A DNA stretch of 12,011 nt from an uncultured bacterium (GCA_929200685.1 CAKNAO010000014.1:1-12011), one strand, 5' to 3'; shown: positions 1 to 8,790, counted from the first letter of the stretch. Notes: generated by a model not told the origin, from the sequence alone. Translations and numbers: made by a program.

Positions 1-630
1 AATTTAATAATTATTGGAGGAACAATTTCTTCAGGTAAATCTACTTTATTAGCAAGTCTTTCTAAAATTAGAAAATTTAGACCTTTTCCAGAATTAGAAG
101 AAGATAATATAATTCAAAAAATTATATTAACTAAATTGTATGAAAAACAAAGAATACATATACCAACAATTCAATTATATTTTTTGTTATATAGATTTAA
201 ACAATATGAAGAAGCTAGTAAAAATAAAGTTACATGTGTTTTGGATAGAGGAATTTGAGAAGATTGATTTTTTGCAAAACTTTTAATGAAAAAAAATAAT
301 CCTAAAACTTATAAATATTTTAAGATTTTTTGAAAAAATTTAATTAAAGAAAAAATTAAACTATTTGGAAAACCAAATTTATACATATATTTAAAAGTTG
401 ATTGAAAAACATTTAAAAAAAGAATTTTTATTAGAGGAAGAAAAGAAGAAATTGATAATTTTGATAAAAACAAAGACTATTTTAAAAATCTTTTAGATGA
501 ATATGAAAAAAATTTTGTTTCATTATTAAAAAAATGAAATATTAAAACACTTGTTTTAAATACAAATAAATTAAATAAAGATGAAGTTCTTGAAAAAACA
601 TTGGAAGAGTTAAAAAAAATAGGAATTTAA
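1..630 (+). CDS. Deoxynucleoside kinase (dGK/dAK/dCK type), 5'-truncated
   Basis: Phosphorylates deoxynucleosides to monophosphates using a nucleoside triphosphate, in the cytosolic salvage pathway that mycoplasmas need because they cannot make nucleotides de novo. The visible 209 residues begin almost at the start of the family fold. They show the P-loop GGTISSGKST (residues 6-15), a DRGIWED segment (82-88) at the place of the family's D/E-R-S substrate-binding motif, and an arginine-rich lid RGRKEE (145-150). Five tryptophans are encoded by TGA (W86, W89, W111, W135, W179). The true start codon lies just upstream of the window, probably only a few codons away. It reads toward serS with a 42-nt gap and no terminator that I can see. 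Family assignment is firm. Which deoxynucleoside is preferred cannot be read from the sequence. Confidence 0.88.
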
Positions 631-657
631 GTTTTTATTTTAAAATTCAACTTAATA

Positions 658-663
658 TATAAT
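658..663 (+). promoter_or_regulatory. Predicted -10 box of serS
   Basis: A perfect TATAAT ends 9 nt before the GTG start of serS. No convincing -35 hexamer is present 17 bp upstream, and no Shine-Dalgarno sequence lies between box and start codon. A transcript starting 6-8 nt after the box would have a leader of 0-3 nt, so translation is probably leaderless. Confidence 0.6.
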
Positions 664-672
664 TTAAATATT

Positions 673-1938
673 GTGTTAGATTTTAAAAAAATTATTAATA
701 ATTCAAAGTTAGTAAAAGAAAAACTTAAAACAAGAAATTTTGATGTTTCTATTATTGACAAAATTTTAAAATTATCAAAAGAAAGATCAAATGTTATGAC
801 TTATCTTCAAAAATTAGAGTCAAAAAAAAATTTAATTTCAAAAAATATTGGTTATAAAAAATTAAAAAATGAATCAATTGATAAAGATTTAAAAAATGTT
901 GCCAAAATTAAAGAAGAAATTGAAAAAATTAATTCAAAAGAAAAAGAAGTTAATTTAAATATTAAAAATAAATTATTATATATTCCAAATTTACCAAATG
1001 AAAATACTCCAATTGGTAAAGATGAAAAATCCAATGTTTTAATTAAAGAATATTTTTTTCTTGGAAGAGGTAAAGTTACTAATGTTGAAGCACATTATGA
1101 AATTGCTAAAAAACTTGATATAGTTGATTTTAAAAGAGCAGTTAAATTATCAGGTTCAAGATATTGGGCTTATAAAGGTTTGGGCGCAAAACTTCTTAGA
1201 GCGCTTGAGAATTATATGTTAGATAAACATATTGAAAATAATTATATTGAGTGAAATGTTCCAATTATAGTCAAAAATAATATTTTAGAAGGTACTGGAC
1301 AACTTCCAAAATTTAAAAAAGATTTATTTAAAATTGAAAATTTAAATTCATATTTAATACCAACAACAGAAGTGCCTTTAACTAATTTGTTTAATAATGA
1401 AATAATAGATTTATCAACTCCAATTGCATATACAGCATATAGTCTTTGCTTTAGATCAGAAGCAGGTTCTGGTGGTAAAGATATAAAGGGTTTAATTAGA
1501 GCTCATCAGTTTAATAAAGTTGAACTTGTTAAATTTGTTTCAAAAGAAGATCATAAATTAGAATTTATTAAAACAGTTAATGATGCTAAATCTATTTTAG
1601 AAGATTTAGAATTACCATATCAAGAAATTCAATTATGTACTGGTGATCTTGGGTTTTCAGCTGAAGAAACAATTGATTTAGAAGTTTGAATTCCTTCTGA
1701 AAAAAAATATAGAGAAATTTCTTCAATTTCTTCTTTTTCTGATTTTCAAGGAAGAAGAGCATCCATAAGATATAAAGATAAAACAAATAAAAATCAAATT
1801 GCTTATACTATTAATGGCTCAGGACTAGCAATTGATAGAACAATTGCAGCAATTCTCGAAATATATCAAAATAAAGATGGTTCAATTACTATTCCTAAAG
1901 TATTAATTCCATATATGAAATTAGAATTAATAAAATAA
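673..1938 (+). CDS. serS: Seryl-tRNA synthetase
   Basis: Class II aminoacyl-tRNA synthetase that charges tRNA-Ser with serine in the cytosol. The 421 residues match the usual bacterial length of about 420-425. The N-terminus MLDFKKIINN and a charged helical arm (about residues 30-100) are the tRNA-binding coiled coil. The catalytic core shows TTEVPLTN (231-238), motif 2 FRSEAGSGG (260-268) followed by IRAHQFNKVE, and motif 3 NGSGLAIDR (381-389). Reading through needs TGA as Trp at codon 194 (1252-1254) and codon 339 (1687-1689). Codon 165 is TGG, the only in-frame TGG noticed in the window. The GTG start at 673 is chosen because the protein begins exactly as family members do; there is no Shine-Dalgarno sequence, and a TATAAT box sits 9 nt upstream. 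A terminator follows directly. Confidence 0.97.
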
Positions 1939-1966
1939 AAAACCTTTATTGAAATAAAGGTTTTTT
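1937..1966. terminator. Bidirectional rho-independent terminator between serS and the ptsG operon
   Basis: AAAAAACCTTTAT pairs with ATAAAGGTTTTTT around a short TGAA-type loop. The stem carries A and T runs on both sides, so it works in either direction. It lies at the junction of the convergent serS (+) and ptsG-operon (-) transcripts and overlaps the last bases of the serS stop codon. Confidence 0.85.
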
Positions 1967-1982
1967 AAATAATTTTAATTAA

Positions 1983-2303
1983 TTAAAATATAAATATAGG
2001 AGCACCAATTGTAGTTCAAATAATTAAACTTAAACCAACAAAGACACATGTTACTGAAATCATTGAAGGTGCTAAAAATTTTATTTTTTCAAAAAATGGT
2101 AAATATAAATTTGTTTTTTTATAATCAGAAATATTTGTTTTATTATTTTTATTATATTGTTCAAGTTGTTTTGATTTATAATATTTTGCTTTTTTCTTTG
2201 CTTTTGAATTAAATGCAATATAAACTAAAATACCTATAATAATTAAGATTGAACCAGCAACATAATCTATTCCACCAATAGAAACAAATTTATAATCTTT
2301 CAA
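1983..2303 (-). CDS. Small two-helix membrane protein of unknown function
   Basis: I do not recognise this 106-residue protein. It has a hydrophobic helix near the N-terminus (about residues 15-32), a basic, polar middle (KAKKKAKYYKSK, 34-45, then Asn/Lys-rich) and a second, longer hydrophobic stretch at the C-terminus (about 76-106). One TGA codes for W96. The start is TTG at 2301-2303. It is supported by a strong AAGGAG ribosome site 5 nt upstream and by the lack of any other start codon in the N-terminal part. It lies 22 nt after the ptsG stop codon and is probably co-transcribed with it, so it may be a companion of sugar uptake. The topology with positive residues in the loop suggests both ends are outside and the loop is cytoplasmic, which is inference. 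Confidence 0.72.
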
Positions 2304-2308
2304 TTTTA

Positions 2309-2314
2309 CTCCTT
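2309..2314 (-). promoter_or_regulatory. Ribosome binding site that fixes the TTG start of the small membrane protein
   Basis: AAGGAG on the minus strand, with a 5-nt spacer to the TTG codon at 2301-2303. It is the strongest Shine-Dalgarno match in the minus-strand block and justifies a non-ATG start. Confidence 0.75.
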
Positions 2315-2325
2315 ATTTATTTTAA

Positions 2326-4125
2326 TTATTTTAAATATTTTTCAATTTTTGAATTTAATGTTGAAGCTTTTGGACCAACAATGATTTGAGCATGTTTTTT
2401 TGAAATTTTCATAACAGCTACAATACCATATTTTTTAAGTTGATCTTCATTAATTTTTGAAGTGTCTTTTAAATCATATCTAAGTCTAGTAGCACAATTT
2501 GAAGTTTTAACAATATTTGTTTTTCCTCCAAGAGCTCTAACTATTGATTTAATTTCTTCATTTTTTAAAGTTGAAATTTTAGAACTTTTTGCTTTTTTAT
2601 AATCACTTTTTGTGAATAATTTACTATTTTTAACTCTACCTGGAGTTGGAACATTGAATTTTTTGATATAAAATAGAAACACAAAATAATAAATAGGTGC
2701 AAAAACTAGACCTATAACATAAATTCAATATCATTCTGTTCCTTTTGCCATTGGAATCATTCCATAAATTACAGCATCAATAAATCCACCCGAAAATGTC
2801 ATTCCAACATGGGCTCCAAATATATTCATTAAGAAGAATGATGTTGCTGCCATAAGACAGTGAAATCCTCAGAATAAAATAGGAGCTAGAAATACAAATG
2901 TAAATTCAATTGGTTCTGTAATTCCTGTTAAAAATGAAGTAAGTGCTGCTGGAACAATAATAGCTATTGCTTCTTTTCTATTTTGTTTTGGAGCAGCCAT
3001 AATCATAGCAGCACCAGCAGCTGGTAATCCCATTTGCATAAATGAAAATTTACCTTGCATAAATCTACCAAGTTTAATTCCAAGTTCTTTTGAGAAAAAA
3101 TCAAAAACAGGAAGTGTTTTTGATTCACCGCCACTCATTGTATAAGTGATTTCATTAAAATCTAAACCAGAAACTTGTATTCAAATAAAAGAATCTCCTT
3201 GAGTTTTATCACCCATTTTACTAATTAAGTCTTCTATATTTCCGGCTTTATCTCCTAGCATTGTGATTACTCCACCTGCAGTTTTAAATTTTTCAATTGA
3301 TTGTGAAAAATCTCCACCTGCTGATGAATATCATAAAGGAGCATAAAATACATGGTGTAATCCAAAAGGAATTAATGCTCTTTCAACAAAACCAAAAATA
3401 AATGAATCAAGTCCTGCAACTTTACCAGATTGTTCACCAAAATATGCAAGCCCTATACCTATTCATGGTCATATTAAAAGAAATGCAAAAGCAAGAGGTA
3501 TCATTAAAATAATCCCTACAAATGCTACAAATCTTTTTCCACCAAAAAATGAAATAATATTTGGAAGTTCTACTACATGGAATCTTTTGTATGCTCAAGA
3601 CATAATAAGACCAACAATAATACCGCCAAATATAGATGTGTTTAATGTTGTGATACCTAATACACTAGTTTGAAGTGCAAAAAGTTTTGATTTAATTGAA
3701 CTAGATAAACCACCATATAAAATTGTTGCTTCTCTATCATCTGAATTTACGGTAATAAATGGAGATTGTAAAGAAAGAAACACTAAAAATGAGGCAACAC
3801 CTGCAAATACAGCAGTTCCAATATCATCAGTAAACGATATTATTATTGATATTAAAAATAATAATGGCATTCCACTAAAAATTGGACCACCAAGATTTTG
3901 AACAAATAATCCAAAAGTTTTTGCTGAAGAACCTTCGGCAGAATGAGATGCAATAGCTGCACCAATCCCTAGAAATAATCCAGCAATTGCCATTATTGAA
4001 ATTGGCAACATAAATGAACCAGAAATTTTGCTTAAAAATCTTTTTATTCTTGATTCATTTGAATTATCAACATACTTTTTCTTTTTTCTAGAAAAAATTT
4101 CTTTAATAATTGTTGTAAAATTCAT
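2326..4125 (-). CDS. ptsG: PTS sugar permease EIICB, glucose type (PtsG family)
   Basis: Membrane permease that takes up a hexose and phosphorylates it using phosphate passed from HPr through an EIIA. The 599 residues start with a basic cytoplasmic tail, then the EIIC membrane domain with GGKRF (195-199), FGLHHVFYAP (254-263) and the family signature GITEPIEF (401-408). The EIIB domain is at the C-terminus, with the phosphorylated cysteine C544 in NCATRLR (E. coli PtsG has ACITRLR). No EIIA domain is fused, so a separate EIIA (crr-like) must exist elsewhere. It is about 120 residues longer than E. coli PtsG, mainly from an N-terminal extension and a large loop at about 262-335. Trp is encoded by TGA throughout. 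The ATG at 4125 has only a distant AGAAAGGA upstream (about 15 nt). Glucose is the likeliest substrate, but N-acetylglucosamine cannot be excluded. Confidence 0.9.
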
Positions 4126-4147
4126 ATTAAGTTTTCTTTTTCCTTTC

Positions 4148-4170
4148 TGCGTAATTTAAAAAATCACGCA
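4148..4170. promoter_or_regulatory. Palindromic operator-like element at the ptsG transcription start
   Basis: TGCGT and ACGCA arms flank an AT core in a 23-bp dyad with 10 of 11 matched outer pairs plus an unmatched centre; the one arm mismatch is A4153/C4165. The two GC-rich arms stand out from the AT-rich surroundings. The element starts at the position where transcription from the -10 box at 4176-4181 should begin. It could be a repressor site or a 5' stem-loop in the ptsG leader. Confidence 0.5.
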
Positions 4171-4175
4171 AATTA

Positions 4176-4181
4176 ATTATA
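4176..4181 (-). promoter_or_regulatory. Predicted -10 box of the ptsG operon
   Basis: TATAAT on the minus strand, about 50 nt before the ptsG ATG. No clear -35 hexamer is found 17 bp upstream. The predicted start, 6-7 nt downstream, falls on the first base of the palindrome. Confidence 0.6.
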
Positions 4182-4216
4182 CTCTTAATATTTTTTTATG
4201 ATTTTGTATATATAAA

Positions 4217-4242
4217 AAAAAATAACAATTTTGTTATTTTTT
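4217..4242 (-). terminator. Rho-independent terminator of the P80/P60 operon
   Basis: On the minus strand AAAAAATAACA pairs with TGTTATTTTTT around a 4-nt loop and runs into a long U tract. The TAA stop codon of the P60-like gene (4234-4236) is inside the stem, so termination is built into the end of the gene. It separates this operon from the ptsG promoter downstream. Confidence 0.75.
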
Positions 4243-5583
4243 AATGAATTTAAATCCATAATCAATAGCGATTTTTTTAATGGGTTCTTTTAATTTTAAT
4301 AAAATAGGATTATTTTCTCTTTTTGTGTAATATTTTATTGCACTTTCATAAACATTTTTTTCTAATGAAAGAATACTATATAAATATTCTTTTTGTATTT
4401 CAGTTTCAAAATCAGAACCTTTAAATGTTAATTTTCCATTTTTATAAATTGGCATTAAACCTTTAACAAAATGAACATTAACTTTTTTTTCATTTTCTGG
4501 AATAAGTGTCATTTTTTGAATATTTCTAATTATAGTATTTTCTTTGTTATTAATAAATCTATTATCAAATATGTATCCTTCTCATAATCTTTTGTTTGTT
4601 GCTCTTTTAAGTCCATCAATTTTAAAAGATAATAATGAATTTCCAATATTTGATTGTTTTTTTATTCCAGAATAACCACCATAAATTTTATATTTATTAT
4701 ATTCAGATGTATTTAATATATTTTTTAACATTGTTTTTGAATCAAGATTAAGAATTGGTTGTTTTGTAAGAAGTTCACCTTTAGTATTATTATTTGGATT
4801 AATTGTAATTAATGATTTAATTTGATCATAAGTTTTTTCACTATTTACTTTAATTCCAAAGTAATCAACTGAATCATATTCACTTAATTCAATTTCTCAA
4901 TTTAAAAATAATTTTTGTTTTAAAGTTTCATTTATTAAATGAAATTCTTCATGATTATATAAATCTTGTAATTCAGTAAAAGAATCATCTTTATTAAAAA
5001 AGATTTTTTTGTATTTTTCTTTATTTATTTTGTTTTTTAAATATCTTCTTGCAATTGTGAATTTATATAATTTTTTTCTAAATGAAGTAATATTTTTTAC
5101 TATAAATTTTTTAGCTTCTAATTTTAAACCTTTGTTTTCTTCAATTGCTTCTTCAATATCAATTGTTTTCTTTTCAGATAGTTCTTTAACATAAAAACCT
5201 CATTCATTTAATTTTACTTCAGGTTCTTTATTACCTTCAGTTTTTAAAATTTTAGAAAATTCTTTATGGTTAGAAATTTGAATTGATAAATTATATAAAT
5301 AAGAACTATTTTTATAAATTTCATTTTTTAATAAATAATCAAAATTATTTTTAATTTCTAAAGAAGAAAGTAAATCCTTACTATTAAAATTTTTTATTTT
5401 TTCATTTTTAATTATATATTTTCATCAATCTTCTTCAATTTTATTCATTGAATTTGTTGATTCTAATGCTCTTATTTCTTTTACTTGATTTTCTGTTGGT
5501 TCATTAATACCACATGATATTATTGAAACAATTGGGGATGTAGTAGTAATGATGCCTAATTTTATTAATTTGTTTTTAATCAT
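4234..5583 (-). CDS. Lipoprotein, probable HinT-interacting membrane complex lipoprotein P60
   Basis: Predicted surface lipoprotein of 449 residues. The signal segment MIKNKLIKLGIITTTSPIV ends in a mollicute lipobox, SIIS-C24, so C24 would be lipidated and become residue 1 of the mature protein. The mature part is hydrophilic, rich in Lys, Asn, Glu and Ile, with no further membrane segment and no enzymatic motif that I recognise. Several Trp are encoded by TGA. It starts 2 nt after the stop of the large P80-like gene, and its AAGGAG ribosome site lies inside that gene's last codons, so the two are translationally linked. The P60 name rests on size, lipobox and pairing with a P80-like protein, as in the HinT-P60-P80 complex known from Mycoplasma hominis. 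It is not based on a motif. The lipoprotein call itself is solid. Confidence 0.6.
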
Positions 5584-5585
5584 TA

Positions 5586-7682
5586 TTAATCACTCTCCTT
5601 TTTAATATTGGCAAGTATGAGAGTTTTTTCATAAATTTTTTGAATTTTATTATTAATATCATTTTTATAAATTTTGTTTATTTTATTTTTATTAATAAAA
5701 TCACCTAATTTTGTTTTAAATCAAACTTTTTGTAAATTTTTAAGACTAAGAGTTTTTTCAAAATTATCATTTTCTGTTTCAATTTCATTTAAAACAATAC
5801 TTCATATTTTTTTTGTTTTATCATCATCAATATAATCAACTAAATCACCTGGTTTTTTATCTTTTTTATTTTTTTCATAACTTGTTTTTAAATGCTCTTT
5901 ATATTCATTATTTTCAAGAAGTTCTCTAATAATATTGTTATTTGTATAAGTATTTTTAAATAAAACATCATATTTAAATTCTGATTTTTGAGTATTTTGT
6001 TCTTTATTAATTAATTTAATGTCATCATCAATAACTTTTTTTATTTCATTAGCACTACTATAATCTTTAATATTAATAATATGAATTCCAAATTTTGATA
6101 TTGTTAAGTATGAATTATTTCCTAAGTTATAAGAAATTTTTGAACCATCATTACCATAACTAAATAAATTTTTAAATAATTTACCAAATTTTTCTTCAAA
6201 TTCTTCTTTTGGCATTTCATCAATAAATTCATGCATTGCTTTTAATGATTTTCTTTCTTCTGGTCAAGTTCCATCACTTTTTTTATTACCTCAAACTAAT
6301 GTTTTAAGTTCATCTTTTAAAGAAGTTAATAAGTTTATTCCTTCTTGATTATTGCCATTACTTTTATGACCAAATAAAACACCAGCAATAAAACCAGGTA
6401 CTTTATCAGCAAGTAAATTCATAATTGCATCTGTTCCAAGTGAACCATTAATTTTTGCACTCCCTACATCATCAGAAGCATTTTTAATGAAAAAATTAGT
6501 TTTTTCTTCATTAATTTCTTTAAATAAATTTTCATCTAAGAGATCAATCATATATTTTGTTTGATTTAAATCTCTATATTCTCTAAATAAATTTTTAATT
6601 GTTTTTTTTTCAATTTTTCAATTTAATGTTGAACCTTTTTCATTGGGTTTAGCACCAATTAAAAGATGACGCATTTTAGCAATTTTTTTATTTTTTAAAG
6701 TTTTGATTATTTTTCCATTAATATCTAAATTAGATCTAATTAAATCTTTATCATAAGAATCAGAACCAACAAAATAAAGTGTTTTATATTTATCTCTAGT
6801 AGAATTAAAATTATTAATATTTGTTAAACCATTTAAAAAAGGATAAATAGGAGTTGTTTCATCTTTATATTTTGCATTTTCCATCTCAACAGTATATTTT
6901 TTAATAATCGAAAGTTTGAATCTTTTTAAAGCATCATTTTTAATAATGTCAAAAACAAGTTTAGAAATTGCTTCATTTTTTGAAGAAGAACCTTGATATT
7001 TTTTTTTCATTTGTTCTAATCATTCTTTTTCACCTTCAGCTAAAGTTTTAAAGTTTTCAACAAAGGCTTTTTTTTCATCATCAAATATTTTTCCTTGTTT
7101 TTTTTCTAAAGAATTAATTGAAGGAAGTATTTTTGGATACTTTTTTTTAAATGAAGAAGAGTTATAATCAATTTTTTTATTTTCTTTGTTTTTTTCTAAT
7201 CAAGTAACTTTTTTTTCTAATTCAGTCATTTTCTTTTTGACATTTTTTAATTCTTTTTCTTCATTATTATTAAGAGAAGATTTACTTTCTAATCTATTTT
7301 TATCTTTATTTTTTTTGTATCATTCATATTTAAAACTTCTTTTTTGTTCATCAAAAGAATTTTTTTGTTCTTTTTCATATAAATAATAAATAGTACTTTT
7401 AATTACATCAGTAATTATTGATTTATCTATATTTTTTTTATCATTTGATATATTAATTAGTTCTTTAAAAGTTCATTTTTTACCATCTGCATCAGTATAA
7501 GCAACTTCTTCTAAATCAACTTTTTTTATTACATTAGTTTTATTTTTAATATTATTAGCAAGTGGAATTCCTATAGCAGTACTAATACCACCTAAAAAAA
7601 CTAAACCAATTGAAGATTTGATAATAGTTTTTTTAATGTTATTTTGTTTTTTTACTTTAATTATTTTTTGTTTTTTTTTCAT
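5586..7682 (-). CDS. Large anchored membrane protein, probable HinT-interacting membrane complex protein P80
   Basis: A 698-residue protein with a very basic N-terminus, one hydrophobic anchor (about residues 20-42) with no lipobox cysteine, and a long, probably extracellular remainder. Residues about 125-170 (LESKSSLNNN... MTELEKKV) look like a coiled coil. Around residues 219-260, EWLEQMKKKYQGSSSKNEAI and the following hydrophobic helix resemble the N-terminal helical part of extracellular foldases. No parvulin motif was seen, so this is only a hint. A Gly-rich stretch with DDVGSAKINGSLGTD (404-418) and VPGFIAGVLFG (428-438) follows. The ATG at 7682 is preferred to one at 7760 because a GAGGT ribosome site lies 7 nt upstream and the longer version would overlap the -10 boxes. 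It is the first gene of an operon with the P60-like lipoprotein. Assignment to P80 is by size, architecture and partner. Confidence 0.6.
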
Positions 7683-7689
7683 ATTTATT

Positions 7690-7694
7690 ACCTC
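7690..7694 (-). promoter_or_regulatory. Ribosome binding site that fixes the P80-like start
   Basis: GAGGT on the minus strand with a 7-nt spacer to ATG 7682. No comparable site precedes the alternative in-frame ATG at 7760. Confidence 0.7.
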
Positions 7695-7724
7695 ATTTTT
7701 TAAAATATTGATAATTTCTAATAT

Positions 7725-7749
7725 ATTATACTTGATACTTGAAATTATA
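7725..7749 (-). promoter_or_regulatory. Two -10 boxes of the P80/P60 operon
   Basis: TATAAT occurs twice on the minus strand, at 7725-7730 and 7744-7749, separated by a repeated AAGTAT sequence. The nearer box would give a leader of about 35 nt containing the GAGGT ribosome site. No clear -35 box is visible for either. The region is shared with the divergent plus-strand promoter at 7777-7785. Confidence 0.5.
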
Positions 7750-7776
7750 CTTAAAAACATTTGAAAAAGGACTAAG

Positions 7777-7785
7777 TGCTATAAT
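7777..7785 (+). promoter_or_regulatory. Extended -10 promoter of the LicD-like gene
   Basis: TGCTATAAT is a perfect extended -10 element (TGn plus TATAAT). Its last base is followed by 6 nt and then the GTG start at 7792, so the predicted first transcribed base is the start codon itself. A TTGAAA at 7761-7766 is too close (13-bp spacer) to be a standard -35 box; an extended -10 can work without one. Confidence 0.65.
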
Positions 7786-7791
7786 ACTTTT

Positions 7792-8454
7792 GTGCTTAAA
7801 AAAAGAAATGAATTAAAAAAAATTTTAATGTATTTTCAAAAAATTTGTCATTTTAATAATATTTGATATGCAATGGATGCTGAGAGTCTTCTTGGTGTTG
7901 TTAGACACTCAGGTTTTATTCCATGAGAAGAAAAAATTCAAGTCATGATGACAATTGAATCATTTGAAAAATTAAAAAGAATAAGACCAGAAAATGTTGT
8001 TGATATGAGTTTTTATACAAATAATAAAAATTTAACTGTTTCTTTTGTTTATAATGATAATGATATTTCTTCACCTCAACCATATATTCAAATAAGAATT
8101 TTGATTCCAACAAGTGTTAAAAAAGTTTATAGATATAAATCAATTTTATTTTATTTAAAAAATAAAATACAAAATAAAAGTTTAAATTTAAAAAACTCAA
8201 TTAATAATTTATATCATAAAGAATTTCAAGGTTATTTTTTACTTACTGCTAGAAGAAAAAGAATTGAATATAGTTGAATTCAAGCAATAAATTTTGATAC
8301 TGAAATTTGATATTTAAATGATATTAAAGTGCCAATTCCAGTTGAATATAAAAGAATATTAAAAAAATGATATGGTAATTATAAAAAAATAAGACAACCT
8401 AAATATAGAAAATTTTATATATCTCCATTAAAAGTAAAAAAGGAAATTTTTTAA
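7792..8454 (+). CDS. LicD-family nucleotidyltransferase-fold protein with degenerate active site
   Basis: A 220-residue protein of the LicD family, whose active members transfer phosphocholine or similar groups to surface glycans. Family landmarks are present: an ICHFNNIWYAMD start, SLLGVVRHSGFIPW (32-45) and the C-terminal signature KVPIPVEYKRILKKWYGNYKK. The catalytic segment is altered. Active LicD proteins have DGGTLLG and W-D-D-D-I-D; this one has D29-A-E-S-L-L-G and W45-E-E-K-I-Q50-V, so the glycine pair and two acidic residues of the metal site are gone. It may be catalytically dead or changed in function. The GTG at 7792 is preferred because the N-terminal helix before the LLG motif then has the family length and the promoter sits 6 nt upstream. 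It has no Shine-Dalgarno sequence. Its stop codon abuts the ATG of the S1-domain gene. Confidence 0.75.
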
Positions 8455-8790
8455 ATGAAAATTAATGATGTAGTTATTGGAAAGATAATTAAAATAGAAA
8501 AAACCCATTTAATTGTATCAATTAATAAAAATCAAACTAGTATTGTTCATATATCTGATATTTCAGATTATTATGTAAAAAATCTTAATTTATTATTTAA
8601 TTTAAATTCTGAATATGAATTTCAAGTAATAAAAATTAATAAAAAAGATAAAAAAATAAATTTAAGTTGAAAACTTATTCATCCTTTATTTTTAAAAAAT
8701 CCTTTTTCATATAAAATTGAAGAAACTATTTCTAATTTTAAAAATCTTATTGAAAATACAATTAAAAAAATAAAAGATAAAAAGTTTTAA
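8455..8790 (+). CDS. Small S1-domain RNA-binding protein (YabR/GSP13-like)
   Basis: A 111-residue protein whose first 70 residues form one S1 (OB-fold) RNA-binding domain: MKINDVVIGKIIKIEKTHLI at the start, SIVHISDIS in the middle (about 28-36), and the closing strand FQVIKINKKDKKINLSW. The tail is Lys-rich and helical. One TGA encodes W72. The ATG follows the TAA of the LicD-like gene with no gap, and AAGGA (8440-8444) lies 10 nt upstream inside that gene, so the two are co-translated. In Bacillus an S1 protein (yabR) occurs a few genes before ftsH, and the same order is kept here. It probably binds ribosomes or mRNA, which is inference from the domain. Confidence 0.82.

Noticed and set aside
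654..672. Near-palindrome AATATATAATTTAAATATT before serS as an operator
   Set aside because: It is composed of A and T only, and such symmetry is expected often by chance at this base composition.
852..1034. Opposite-strand ORF inside serS, and similar ones at 1592-1786, 5009-5194, 7186-7386, 9610-9819 and 11171-11455
   Set aside because: They are in shadow frames of well-supported genes, with Phe/Ser/Leu-rich composition typical of antisense of AT-rich coding DNA.
7683..7760. A longer N-terminus for the P80-like protein from ATG 7760
   Set aside because: The extension covers both -10 boxes, while a good GAGGT ribosome site precedes the internal ATG at 7682 and the protein then starts with a normal basic signal/anchor.
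7792..8454. The gene upstream of the S1/ftsH pair could be tilS, which often lies there
   Set aside because: There is no SGGxDS PP-loop. The SLLGVVRHSGFIPW and C-terminal WYGNYKK signatures are those of LicD.
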